Below, one piece after another: positions 17,096 through 24,308 of a stretch of 64,000 nucleotides of DNA; position 1 is the stretch's first letter, and the number at the start of each line of letters is the position of its first letter. The position numbers and the translations under genes are program-made. The notes beneath the pieces were generated by a model that saw only the letters and a list, made by a program, of their open reading frames with translations, searched no databases and was not told the DNA's origin. Origin of the DNA: Sinomonas sp. R1AF57 (GTDB lineage Bacteria > Actinomycetota > Actinomycetes > Actinomycetales > Micrococcaceae); assembly GCF_002224485.1 (NCBI RefSeq), contig NZ_CP022463.1, forward strand, positions 1,398,817 to 1,462,816. Reading direction: 5' to 3'.

Positions 17096-17665
17096 CTACT
17101 TGAACGCCGACTGGTTCACAGAGATGCCCACCGTGGCGACGGCCTGGCCGTTCGCCGTCACGACAGTGATGGTCGCCGTCTCCTTGCCGCCCGAACGGAC
17201 GAAGTCCCGCACCAGTGTCCCAGCGGCGGCAAGGGCCGACGCGGTCCCCGCCGAGGCGCTGGCCGCCGGCACGGCGGTGAACCCCTGCCGCGTGAGCTCC
17301 TGCGTGTAGTACTCGAGCATCTCGTTGGCCGAGGACTTGCTGCTGCCGGCCACGAGGGACGCGACCGCGGGGTCCGTCGAGCCGTCGAAGCTCGTCGCCA
17401 GGGGGGTCGCGCCGGGCATGAGCGGGATGAGCTGGGACGGGAAGCCTGGCGCAATCGCGCTAACGGTCGCGCTCGGCGTCGTGCTCGCTGAAGGCGAGGC
17501 GGACGACGACGGCGACGCAGCCGAGGCCGAGGGGCTCGCCGTCGCGGAGGTGCTCGAGGAGCTGCTCCCTGCCTGCGCCCCCGTCGAGCAGCCCGCGAGC
17601 GCGAGTGCTGCCGACGTGCAGACGCCTGCCCAGACGAGTCCGATCTTCCTGCCGGTTGTGATCAC
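17096..17665 (-). CDS. Lipoprotein of unknown function
   Basis: 189 residues. The N-terminus has a type II signal peptide with the lipobox LAGC around Cys26, so the mature protein should be lipid-anchored outside the membrane. A Ser/Ala/Thr linker (about 30-70) follows, then a globular part of about 115 residues with no family I recognise. The GTG start at 17665 has GAGAGGG 5 nt upstream; a TAGACT -10 at 17704-17699 gives a leader of about 27 nt. It is transcribed with, and lies 6 nt before, the polyprenyl synthase gene, and is divergent from dinB. The co-operon suggests cell envelope work, nothing more specific. Confidence 0.8.
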   Translation of the reverse strand: MITTGRKIGLVWAGVCTSAALALAGCSTGAQAGSSSSSTSATASPSASAASPSSSASPSASTTPSATVSAIAPGFPSQLIPLMPGATPLATSFDGSTDPAVASLVAGSSKSSANEMLEYYTQELTRQGFTAVPAASASAGTASALAAAGTLVRDFVRSGGKETATITVVTANGQAVATVGISVNQSAFK

Positions 17666-17698
17666 CGTGTCCCTCTCTTCAGCTGTCAGGTCCCGCCC

Positions 17699-17704
17699 AG
17701 TCTA
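17699..17704 (-). promoter_or_regulatory. -10 element TAGACT for the lipoprotein gene
   Basis: Minus-strand TAGACT, predicted start near 17692, ordinary leader with ribosome binding site. It is back to back with the dinB promoter, 25 bp between the two -10 boxes. Confidence 0.5.
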
Positions 17705-17729
17705 GTCGGCGGCCACGCTCTGCCCGGCC

Positions 17730-17735
17730 TACGAT
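17730..17735 (+). promoter_or_regulatory. -10 element TACGAT, leaderless start for dinB
   Basis: TACGAT, 6 nt, then GTG 17742; no ribosome binding site. No LexA box (TCGAAC-type) is visible, so SOS control is not supported by the sequence. Confidence 0.55.
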
Positions 17736-17741
17736 GGGTCC

Positions 17742-18986
17742 GTGGAGACGCTGGGAGAAGCCCCCCGGGGCGAGCCGCTCGAGTCCCAGCGGCAGCGCGG
17801 AATCCTCCACGTGGACATGGATGCCTTCTTCGTCGCGGTTGAGCAGCGCGAGCGCCCCGAGCTGCGCGGCCGCCGCGTGATCGTCGGCTTTCCCGCGGAG
17901 CGCTCGGTCGTCCTGTCCGCGAGCTACGAGGCACGCGCGTTCGGCATCCGCAGCGCTATGCCGATGTCCGCAGCGCTGCGGCAGTGTCCGGACGCGATCG
18001 TGGTGGAGCCGCGCCACCGCCTCTACTACGCGGTCTCCGCGCAGCTCATGGGCATCTTCCGGGACTTCACCGACCTCGTGGAGCCGCTGAGCGTCGACGA
18101 GGCCTTCCTCGACGTCTCCGGTGCTGTGCGCCGACTGGGGCCGCCCGAGCGCATTGCGGCGATGGTGAAGGAGCGGATCCGTGCCGAACTCGGCATCACG
18201 GCCTCGGTCGGGGTCGCCGCCACGAAGTTTGTGGCGAAGATCGCTTCGGCACGGTCGAAGCCGGACGGCCTCCTCGTCATCAGGCCGGAGAGGACCATCG
18301 AGTTCCTCCACTCCCTGCCCGTCGGAGCGTTGTGGGGAATCGGCGGAAAGACGCGCGAGGTCCTCGCGCGGTTCGGGATCCACACCGTCGAGGATCTGGC
18401 GCACACCCCCGAGTCGACCCTCAAACGCGTGCTCGGCGCCTCGGGCCTCCACGCGAGGCAGCTCAGCTGGGGCATCGATGCCCGGCCCGTCACGCCGGTC
18501 CGGCTCGAGAAGAGCCTGGGCGCCGAGGAGACGTTCGCAGTCGACGTGTGGGACGACGGCGACCTCCACCGGGAGCTCCTGCGGCTCGCCCACCGCGTCG
18601 CAGGACGACTGCGCGCCGGTGGTCTTGCGGCGGGGACGGTGGCGCTCAAGCTGCGCTACTCCGACTTCTCGACACTCAGCCGCTCCCACACCCTGGGCGT
18701 GCCGACTGACAGCGCACAGCAGCTCTACTCTGCAGCCCGGACGCTGCTCGCGGGTCTGGGCCCACGGCCGTTGGCCGTCCGCCTCATCGGCATCCGGGGG
18801 GAGCGGCTCGCTGCCTCGGCGGGGTCCCCTCGGCAGCTGAGCCTCGACCGGTCGGAGGACAACTGGCGCACCGCCGAGCAGGCGCTGGATCGGGTCAGCG
18901 AGAAGTTCGGATCCGGCGCCCTGCGGCCGGCGCGCCTCCTGGCGGCTCCCGATCCGCCCGAATCCCGCCCACGCGAGGGTGACTAG
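17742..18986 (+). CDS. dinB: DNA polymerase IV (Y-family, DinB)
   Basis: 414 residues. Error-prone translesion polymerase. The palm motifs are intact: HVDMDAFFVAVEQ (first metal-binding Asp) and SVDEAFLDVSG (catalytic Asp-Glu), with the YxAR-type steric residues in SYEARAFGI. The C-terminal region keeps the little-finger domain; the last residues are Arg/Pro-rich and do not show an obvious beta-clamp motif at the extreme end. The start GTG 17742 begins 17 residues before the conserved core and fits leaderless expression. The equivalent region in M. tuberculosis lies between idsA2 and mraZ. Stand-alone gene; the next gene begins 212 nt later. Confidence 0.93.
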   Translation: METLGEAPRGEPLESQRQRGILHVDMDAFFVAVEQRERPELRGRRVIVGFPAERSVVLSASYEARAFGIRSAMPMSAALRQCPDAIVVEPRHRLYYAVSAQLMGIFRDFTDLVEPLSVDEAFLDVSGAVRRLGPPERIAAMVKERIRAELGITASVGVAATKFVAKIASARSKPDGLLVIRPERTIEFLHSLPVGALWGIGGKTREVLARFGIHTVEDLAHTPESTLKRVLGASGLHARQLSWGIDARPVTPVRLEKSLGAEETFAVDVWDDGDLHRELLRLAHRVAGRLRAGGLAAGTVALKLRYSDFSTLSRSHTLGVPTDSAQQLYSAARTLLAGLGPRPLAVRLIGIRGERLAASAGSPRQLSLDRSEDNWRTAEQALDRVSEKFGSGALRPARLLAAPDPPESRPREGD

Positions 18987-19015
18987 CTCGGCCCGTGGTG
19001 GGTATCAAGTCTCTG

Positions 19016-19140
19016 TTGGAACCTACTGGGACGTTCTATCCTTAAAGGACCTCGAATATTGGTTGCAGTGAGTCGGCTGGAGGTTCCCGGTGGGCGGTCG
19101 GGTCCGCATCGGCTCGTCCGGCAGGGAACCCAACACCGGG
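19016..19140 (+). promoter_or_regulatory. Promoter and structured leader of the DUF3040 gene
   Basis: A plausible promoter is TTGGAA (19016-19021), 15 nt, TATCCT (19037-19042). It gives a 150-nt leader. In it GGTTCCC (19082-19088) matches GGGAACC (19124-19130), and the overlapping CCCGGTG (19086-19092) matches CACCGGG (19134-19140): two 7-bp helices that cannot both form completely. Confidence 0.3.
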
Positions 19141-19198
19141 TCAGTGCGTTGATGCAGTTGATGGGGCCGTCATCGGCTGTATGCGTGAAGGAGTCGCC

Positions 19199-19564
19199 AT
19201 GCCTCTGTCGGAGCACGAACAGAAGATGCTGGAGCAGCTTGAGAAGCAGCTCCATGAGGAGGACCCGAAGTTTGCGGACTCCATGGGCGCCGATGCCCTC
19301 CGGACCTTCTCGACGAAGCACATCGTGCTCGGGGTCCTCGGGGTCATCGTCGGCATCCTGGTGCTGCTCCTCGGGGTGAATCTGCAGAACATCTTCGTAG
19401 GGGTTCTCGGATTCCTGCTCATGGGAGCCAGTGTCTACTACGGCACCCTGCGTCGGCCCGGAAGGCGGCGCAGCGGCCCGGGCGCGTCCAAGAGGACTCG
19501 GAGCGGCGGGTTCCTGCAGCGGCTTGAGGCCCAATGGGACGAGCGTCGCCGGGACGAGGCCTGA
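19199..19564 (+). CDS. DUF3040 membrane protein
   Basis: 121 residues, the actinobacterial DUF3040 family found just upstream of mraZ in many genomes (Rv2169c in M. tuberculosis). The N-terminus MPLSEHEQKMLEQLEKQL is the family hallmark; two hydrophobic segments (about residues 42-60 and 64-83) make a membrane hairpin, and the tail is rich in Arg and Gly. Function unknown; the fixed position next to the dcw cluster hints at a cell envelope role. ATG 19199 is preferred over ATG 19181 because GAAGGAG lies 5 nt before it. A strong terminator follows 110 nt downstream, so it is a single-gene unit. Confidence 0.88.
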   Translation: MPLSEHEQKMLEQLEKQLHEEDPKFADSMGADALRTFSTKHIVLGVLGVIVGILVLLLGVNLQNIFVGVLGFLLMGASVYYGTLRRPGRRRSGPGASKRTRSGGFLQRLEAQWDERRRDEA

Positions 19565-19670
19565 CCCGAGCGACTCCCTGCATGCGGCCGATGGTGCATG
19601 CCTACAGGCAGTTCGACCTGACTCCTGACTGCTTGGCCTGTTCCTTACGGCCTGACGCGCGCGGCGAACG

Positions 19671-19704
19671 AGCGCCCCGGACCTGATCGGTCCGGGGCGC
19701 TTCT
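19671..19704 (+). terminator. Terminator after the DUF3040 gene
   Basis: Perfect 13-bp stem (19671-19683 with 19689-19701) and 5-nt loop, followed by TTCT. It isolates the dcw cluster from upstream transcription. Confidence 0.8.
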
Positions 19705-19945
19705 GCGCGCTCACTCCGCGATCCCTCCACTTTGCTCCCCTCAGGCGCCGGCACCTGCTCGGAGCGCGTCTGCCTGGTGCCCGAAACCAATGCTGAGGGC
19801 GGCTGCCTGCTCTGTGGCCCCCCACCGCCCTCCACCTGCTGCCAGACACCCGTCTCCATCCGTGCCCGCCCGGAATCCCCGAGATTCTGGGCTTTTCTGC
19901 GCGAGTCGTTTGCACGCTTGGTGCGACATCCCGTGTCGCTCCTCG
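19705..19945. other. Non-coding stretch before the mraZ promoter
   Basis: Between the DUF3040 terminator and the mraZ promoter I see no gene with a ribosome binding site or a recognisable protein, and no strong repeat. Short open frames on both strands look like chance frames. Confidence 0.5.
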
Positions 19946-19973
19946 TTGACGGGGGAGGGGAGTGGAGTAAAGT
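19946..19973 (+). promoter_or_regulatory. mraZ promoter
   Basis: TTGACG (19946-19951), 16 nt, TAAAGT (19968-19973): the best -35/-10 pair seen in the window. Transcription should begin near 19980, inside the MraZ repeats. Confidence 0.7.
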
Positions 19974-20000
19974 GGGGGATGTTGGAGGGAAGTGGCGGAT
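19961..20000 (+). promoter_or_regulatory. MraZ operator: four 10-bp direct repeats
   Basis: Four consecutive 10-mers start at 19961, 19971, 19981 and 19991: AGTGGAGTAA, AGTGGGGGAT, GTTGGAGGGA, AGTGGCGGAT (consensus RKTGGNGGAW). The period is one helical turn, and the block covers the -10 box and start site. MraZ is known to bind tandem GTGG/TGGG-type repeats at its own promoter in other bacteria. Confidence 0.65.
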
Positions 20001-20038
20001 AGGGACGTTCAGCCTCGAACGGACGGGTGGTGGTGCCG

Positions 20039-20470
20039 GTGTTGCTCGGTACGTATTCGCCGCGTCTGGACGAGAAGGGGCGCCTGATCCTCCCGGCCAA
20101 GTACCGGGACGAACTGGCCGAAGGGCTGGTTCTGACCAGAGGCCAGGAGCGCTGCATCTACGTCTTCAGCCAGAAGGAGTTCGAGAGAGTCCACGAGCAG
20201 ATGCGGGAAGCCCCTATCTCCTCCCGCCAGGCGCGTGACTACTTGAGGGTCTTCCTGTCTGGGGCCTCCGACGAGGTGCCTGACAAGCAGGGGCGCGTCA
20301 CGATCCCCCCGAACCTGCGGAAGTACGCGGGTCTGGACCGGGACCTCGCCGTGATCGGCGTGGGGACCCGGGCGGAGATCTGGGACGCCCGGGCCTGGGA
20401 GGACTACCTGGCCGAGAAGGAATCCGCCTTCTCGGAGACCGACGACGACGCGATACCCGGGATCCTCTGA
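20039..20470 (+). CDS. mraZ: Transcriptional regulator MraZ
   Basis: 143 residues from GTG 20039: two SpoVT/AbrB-like beta-strand domains, seen as [25 protein letters not shown] (first DXXXR motif DEKGR) and [19 protein letters not shown] (second, DKQGR). MraZ is a ring-forming DNA-binding protein that represses the division and wall cluster it heads. In-frame GTG codons at 20027, 20030 and 20033 are possible starts and none has a clear ribosome binding site; 20039 is chosen because it matches the usual 143-residue actinobacterial length and the conserved N-terminus. The operator repeats lie just upstream. A 160-nt gap with RNA structure separates it from rsmH. Confidence 0.92.
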   Translation: MLLGTYSPRLDEKGRLILPAKYRDELAEGLVLTRGQERCIYVFSQKEFERVHEQMREAPISSRQARDYLRVFLSGASDEVPDKQGRVTIPPNLRKYAGLDRDLAVIGVGTRAEIWDARAWEDYLAEKESAFSETDDDAIPGIL

Positions 20471-20630
20471 ATCCCCCGGCGGGCTGAGATCTCCAGCCGC
20501 CCGGAAGCCTTCCTGGCTCTCCTTCCCCGGAGCCAGGCGGCAATACCGGCGCGGAGGGGGATCTGGGCTCCGCCGGAGCACGGCCACCGGCCAGCACTGC
20601 ACGCACGAACCACAACGGAAGGAGCGACAG
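20471..20630 (+). ncRNA. Structured leader between mraZ and rsmH, candidate mraW RNA motif
   Basis: A 160-nt gap in an otherwise tight cluster. ATCCCCC (20471-20477) is complementary to GGGGGAT (20556-20562), and CGGAGCC (20528-20534) to GGCTCCG (20566-20572); a smaller hairpin GGCGGGCTG/CAGCCGCC lies at about 20478-20501. The two long helices cross each other, so they form either a pseudoknot or alternatives. The mraW RNA motif is a known structured RNA in the 5' leaders of mraW (rsmH) in Actinomycetales; I assign it by position and structure, not by matching its consensus. Confidence 0.45.
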
Positions 20631-21620
20631 GTGCCGCAGCACGAGGACAGGCCCACGTCCGAGCGCCACGTTCCAGTGCTCCTCGATCGCTGCGTGAACC
20701 TGCTGGCGGGGGGCATCGAGGCCGCGCACGACGCCGGCCGCTCACCCGTTGTCGTCGACGCGACGTTGGGCATGGGCGGGCACAGCGAGGCCATCTTGGC
20801 GCGCTTCCCGGACGTGACGCTCGTCGGCGTCGACCGCGACGAGCAGGCGCTCGCCCTCGCCGGGGCCCGGCTGGCTCCCTTCGGCGCGCGCGCCCGGCTC
20901 GTCCACGCGGTCTACGACGAGATCCCCGAGGTGCTCGACAGCGTGGGCCTTCCCGGGGCGGACGGCATCCTCATGGACCTCGGGGTGTCCTCCCTCCAGC
21001 TCGACGAGCGCGAGCGTGGCTTCGCCTACTCCTACGACGCTCCGCTGGACATGAGGATGGACACGAGCCGCGGCCACACCGCGGCGGACGTCGTGAACAC
21101 CTACAGCGTGGAAGACCTGACGCGCATCATCCGGGCGTGGGGCGAGGAGAAGTTCGCGGGCCGGATCGCCCGGAACATCGTCGCGGTGCGGGCCGGGAGG
21201 CCCATCGAGACCACGGGCGAGCTCGTCGAGGCGATCCGCGCCGTCGTGCCCGCGGCTGCCGCCCGCTCAGGCGGCCATCCCGCCAAGCGGACCTTCCAGG
21301 CCCTCCGCATCGAGGTCAACGAGGAACTCGACGTGCTCGAACGCGCTGTCCCCGCCGCCGTCGATTCCCTGCGGCTCGGCGGCCGGATCGTCGTGATGAG
21401 CTACCACTCGCTCGAAGACAAGATCGTCAAGGCAGCCCTGCAGGCGCGCAGCCGCTCGTCGGCGCCTCCAGGCTTCCCTGTCGAGCTCGATGAGCACAAG
21501 CCAGAGCTGAAGATCCTGACGAAGGGAACCGAAGTGCCCACCGCCGAGGAGATTGCAGAGAACCCGCGGGCTGCGTCGGCCCGCCTGCGGGCAGCGCAGC
21601 GCATCAGGGAGAGGAGCTGA
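20631..21620 (+). CDS. rsmH: 16S rRNA (cytosine-1402-N4) methyltransferase
   Basis: 329 residues. Methylates N4 of C1402 in the decoding centre of 16S rRNA with S-adenosylmethionine. Conserved blocks are present: [23 protein letters not shown], the SAM-binding [33 protein letters not shown]-type sequence ([13 protein letters not shown]) and [16 protein letters not shown]. Length is normal. GTG 20631 follows GGAAGGAG at 6 nt. It is the first gene of the packed part of the dcw cluster, 2 nt before ftsL. Expression may be set by the structured leader in front. Confidence 0.96.
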   Translation: MPQHEDRPTSERHVPVLLDRCVNLLAGGIEAAHDAGRSPVVVDATLGMGGHSEAILARFPDVTLVGVDRDEQALALAGARLAPFGARARLVHAVYDEIPEVLDSVGLPGADGILMDLGVSSLQLDERERGFAYSYDAPLDMRMDTSRGHTAADVVNTYSVEDLTRIIRAWGEEKFAGRIARNIVAVRAGRPIETTGELVEAIRAVVPAAAARSGGHPAKRTFQALRIEVNEELDVLERAVPAAVDSLRLGGRIVVMSYHSLEDKIVKAALQARSRSSAPPGFPVELDEHKPELKILTKGTEVPTAEEIAENPRAASARLRAAQRIRERS

Positions 21621-21622
21621 CG

Positions 21623-22291
21623 ATGAGCGCAGCACAGCGGAAGACGGCGGTTGCGGGCACCTCAGCGCTTGCGTTCCCCGCATCCACCAAGCCTCAGGCG
21701 CCGTCGCGGAGGGCGCCGCTTGCGGTCGTGCGCACCCTTCCCGCGCGCCGCAGGGCGCCGTTCGCGATCTTCTGCCTGGGCGTTCTCGCCGCGGCACTCG
21801 TGACTGTCCTCATCCTGAACATCTCGGTCTCGACTGGGCAGTACCAGCTCGTCCAGCTCCGGAATGAGCAGCTGACCCTGCAGAAGCAGAACCAGGACCT
21901 GACACAGCGTGTCCAGAACTACGAGGCTCCCCAGAATCTGGCTGCGCGTGCGGCACAGTTGGGTATGGTCGCGTCGACGTCGAAGGGGCAGATTGACCTG
22001 AAGACGCTCGCGGTCACGGGGGAGGCCAAGGCTGCGCAGAAGGGTGGCAGCCAGATCGCCGCGATTGCGGCACCGGCCGTCCCCGGGCAGATTGCGGTCA
22101 CCCCGGCGCCGGACAGCAAGGACCCGCTCGAGGCCCGGGCAGCCGCGAACGCGGCGGCCGCGGGGACGGCTGCACCCGCCGCAGACAAGACTGCGGCAGA
22201 CAAGGCCGCGGCGGAGAAGGCGGCCGCTGCGGCCAAGGCCCTCAACGGTGGCAGCATCCCGGCGCCGGCCCAGCGCGAACCCACGCGCTAG
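21623..22291 (+). CDS. ftsL: Cell division protein FtsL (septum formation initiator)
   Basis: 222 residues, bitopic membrane protein. A cytoplasmic N-terminus of about 50 residues, one transmembrane helix (about 52-74, FAIFCLGVLAAALVTVLILNI), then a heptad-type coiled coil (QLRNEQLTLQKQNQDLTQRVQNYEAPQ region) as in FtsL/DivIC proteins, and a long Ala-rich low-complexity tail with repeated DKAAAEKAAA units that is not conserved. It would join FtsQ and FtsB in the divisome and regulate FtsWI. ATG 21623 with GAGAGGAG upstream, 2 nt after the rsmH stop. Identification rests on position, topology and coiled coil, since the sequence itself diverges fast. Confidence 0.9.
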   Translation: MSAAQRKTAVAGTSALAFPASTKPQAPSRRAPLAVVRTLPARRRAPFAIFCLGVLAAALVTVLILNISVSTGQYQLVQLRNEQLTLQKQNQDLTQRVQNYEAPQNLAARAAQLGMVASTSKGQIDLKTLAVTGEAKAAQKGGSQIAAIAAPAVPGQIAVTPAPDSKDPLEARAAANAAAAGTAAPAADKTAADKAAAEKAAAAAKALNGGSIPAPAQREPTR

Positions 22292-22312
22292 GCCCGGGCA
22301 GCCGGAAGCCCT

Positions 22313-22340
22313 GCCGGCCGGCTAGGCGAGCCCGGCCGGC
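22313..22340 (+). other. Hairpin between ftsL and ftsI
   Basis: A 9-bp GC stem (22313-22321 with 22332-22340) and 10-nt loop lies in the 77-nt gap. There is no T tract, so it is more likely an RNA-stability or attenuation element than a terminator. Confidence 0.35.
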
Positions 22341-22368
22341 ACGAGAGAACGGAAGCCGAGGACAGAGC

Positions 22369-24225
22369 GTGGCATCGAGCAGCAGGCCGACGGGCCGGAC
22401 CGCGTCGAGCGGTGCGTCGCCCCGGGAAGGCGTCGGGATCGCGAAGCGAGCGGCCAAGGGAGCCCGGCGCCTGCGGCTCGGCCTGGCGGTCATGCTCGCC
22501 TTCCTCGTGGTGCTCGGGGGCAGGCTGGTGCTGGTCCAGGGCTTCGATGTCGGCGGCCTGGCGGAGGCCGCCCTGAGCAAGCGCCTCCAGACCACCGTGC
22601 TGCCGGCCCAGCGCGGGCAGATCGTCGACTCCCGCGGCACCGTCCTGGCCACCAGCGTCATCCGCTACAACATCACGGTCGACCAGAGGCTTGCGTCGGC
22701 GCCTGACTTCACGGAGATCGAGCGCCGCGTCGACAACCCCGACGGCGGCTGGCAGATCGTGAAGGTCTCCCGAGACCAGGCGCTGCAGGAACTCGCCGAC
22801 GCGCTCGGGAAGCCGTTGGCAGACGTCTCGGCCGCGATCACCGGCGACAAGCCGTTCAACTACGTCGCGCGGAACGTCACGCCGGACACCGAGGACCGGG
22901 TGATGGCCGTCGGCTTCCCCGGGATCCTCTCCGAGGGCGTGACCCAGCGCGTCTACCCGAACGGAGCGGTGGGCGGCAACGTCGTCGGCTTCCTCGGCTC
23001 CGATGGCAGCGCCCTCGCCGGAATCGAGCAGACCCAGGACGGGGAGCTGACCGGCAAGGACGGCTCGCGCGTCTATGAGATCGGCGCGGACGGGCTCCGC
23101 ATTCCGGTGGCGACCGACAAGCTGACCGAGGCGGAGGACGGCAAGACGGTCCGGCTCACGCTGAACTCCGACCTCCAGTACTTCGCCCAGCAGGCCATCC
23201 AGACCCAGACGAACAAGTACAGCGCGGAGTGGGGCATCGCGATCGTCATGGATGCCAAGACGGGCAACATCCTCGCCATGGCCGACTCGAACTCGGTCGA
23301 CCCCAACGATCCCGGCAAGACAGCTGCCAAGGACCGGGGCGCCCGGGCCGTGTCGGCGGCGTACGAGCCGGGCTCGGTGCAGAAGACCCTCACGCTCGCC
23401 GCCCTCATCGAGGAGGGCAAGGCGAACCCGCTGAGCCGGTATACGATCCCGCCCACCTACACGATCGACGGCGAGACCTTCGCCGACGCCTTCACACACG
23501 GGACCGAGCAGCGGACGCTCGCCGGCATCCTCGGGTATTCGATGAACACCGGAACGGTGATGGCCGGCAAGGAGCTCTCACCGCAGCAGCGCTACGACTG
23601 GTTCAGCCGGTTCGGGATCGGCCAGCCGGTGGACATCGGGCTCCCCGGCGAAGCGCAGGGCATCCTGCACACCCCGGAGGAATGGGACACGCGGCAGCAG
23701 TACACCGTCCTGTTCGGGCAGGGCGTCACCCAGTCCACGCTGCAGACCGTACGGGCCTACCAGGCCATCGCGAACAACGGTTCCATGCTCCAGCCACGCC
23801 TCATCGACGCGTATGTGGACAAGGACGGGCGCACCGAGTCGCCGCAGGCGGCGGCACCGACCCAAGTGGTCAGCAGGGACACCGCGCAGCAGGTCAAGGA
23901 CATGCTCGAGAGCGACGTGACTGAGGGCGAGGTCAAGCCCGCCGCGATCGACGGCTACCGGGTGGGAGCGAAGACGGGGACCTCGGAAGCTCCCCGCGAG
24001 GATGGGGTGCCCGGCTACAGCGGCGTCACGTCGTCTCTGGTGGGCATGGCACCGATGGAGGACCCAAGGTTCGTCGTCGCCGTCGTGATCCAGAGGCCCA
24101 AGGGCGACATCTTCGGCATCGGCAACGCGGACGTCTTCCGCTCCGTGATGGGCCAGGCCCTCCGGCTGTACAACGTCCCGCCGTCCACTGGCACCCCTGC
24201 GCGGCTTCCCCAGTACGCGCAGTGA
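22369..24225 (+). CDS. ftsI: Penicillin-binding protein, septal transpeptidase (FtsI/PBP2 class B)
   Basis: 618 residues, class B transpeptidase that cross-links septal peptidoglycan with FtsW. N-terminal cytoplasmic basic part, one transmembrane helix (about 35-57), a dimerisation/pedestal domain, then the transpeptidase domain with SVQK (active-site Ser336), SMN (from 391) and KTG (from 535), in the usual order. No C-terminal PASTA repeats. GTG 22369 is preceded by GAGGA at 6 nt. Gap to ftsL 77 nt with a hairpin; murE follows. The start of the N-terminus (SSRPTGRTASSG) is low complexity, so the exact start is slightly uncertain. Confidence 0.95.
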   Translation: MASSSRPTGRTASSGASPREGVGIAKRAAKGARRLRLGLAVMLAFLVVLGGRLVLVQGFDVGGLAEAALSKRLQTTVLPAQRGQIVDSRGTVLATSVIRYNITVDQRLASAPDFTEIERRVDNPDGGWQIVKVSRDQALQELADALGKPLADVSAAITGDKPFNYVARNVTPDTEDRVMAVGFPGILSEGVTQRVYPNGAVGGNVVGFLGSDGSALAGIEQTQDGELTGKDGSRVYEIGADGLRIPVATDKLTEAEDGKTVRLTLNSDLQYFAQQAIQTQTNKYSAEWGIAIVMDAKTGNILAMADSNSVDPNDPGKTAAKDRGARAVSAAYEPGSVQKTLTLAALIEEGKANPLSRYTIPPTYTIDGETFADAFTHGTEQRTLAGILGYSMNTGTVMAGKELSPQQRYDWFSRFGIGQPVDIGLPGEAQGILHTPEEWDTRQQYTVLFGQGVTQSTLQTVRAYQAIANNGSMLQPRLIDAYVDKDGRTESPQAAAPTQVVSRDTAQQVKDMLESDVTEGEVKPAAIDGYRVGAKTGTSEAPREDGVPGYSGVTSSLVGMAPMEDPRFVVAVVIQRPKGDIFGIGNADVFRSVMGQALRLYNVPPSTGTPARLPQYAQ

Positions 24226-24274
24226 GCGGCCCGGTCCGTGCGGCGGCGGCCGACGGCGGACGCGTCCGAGCGAC

Positions 24275-24280
24275 TACAGT
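24275..24280 (+). promoter_or_regulatory. Possible internal -10 element before murE
   Basis: TACAGT 29 nt before GTG 24309 with a free gap of 83 nt after ftsI. It may give the mur genes extra transcription; no -35 box supports it. Confidence 0.3.
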
Positions 24281-24308
24281 TGGAGACTCCCGAGCAGTGA
24301 AGGTGAAC

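Noticed and set aside
17700-17742. LexA-type SOS box at the dinB promoter
   Set aside because: No TCGAAC-N4-GTTCGA-like palindrome is present between the divergent promoters.
19732-20238. Small open frames in the gap before and over mraZ
   Set aside because: No ribosome binding site, no family, and the plus-strand frame runs through the mraZ promoter and into mraZ in another frame.
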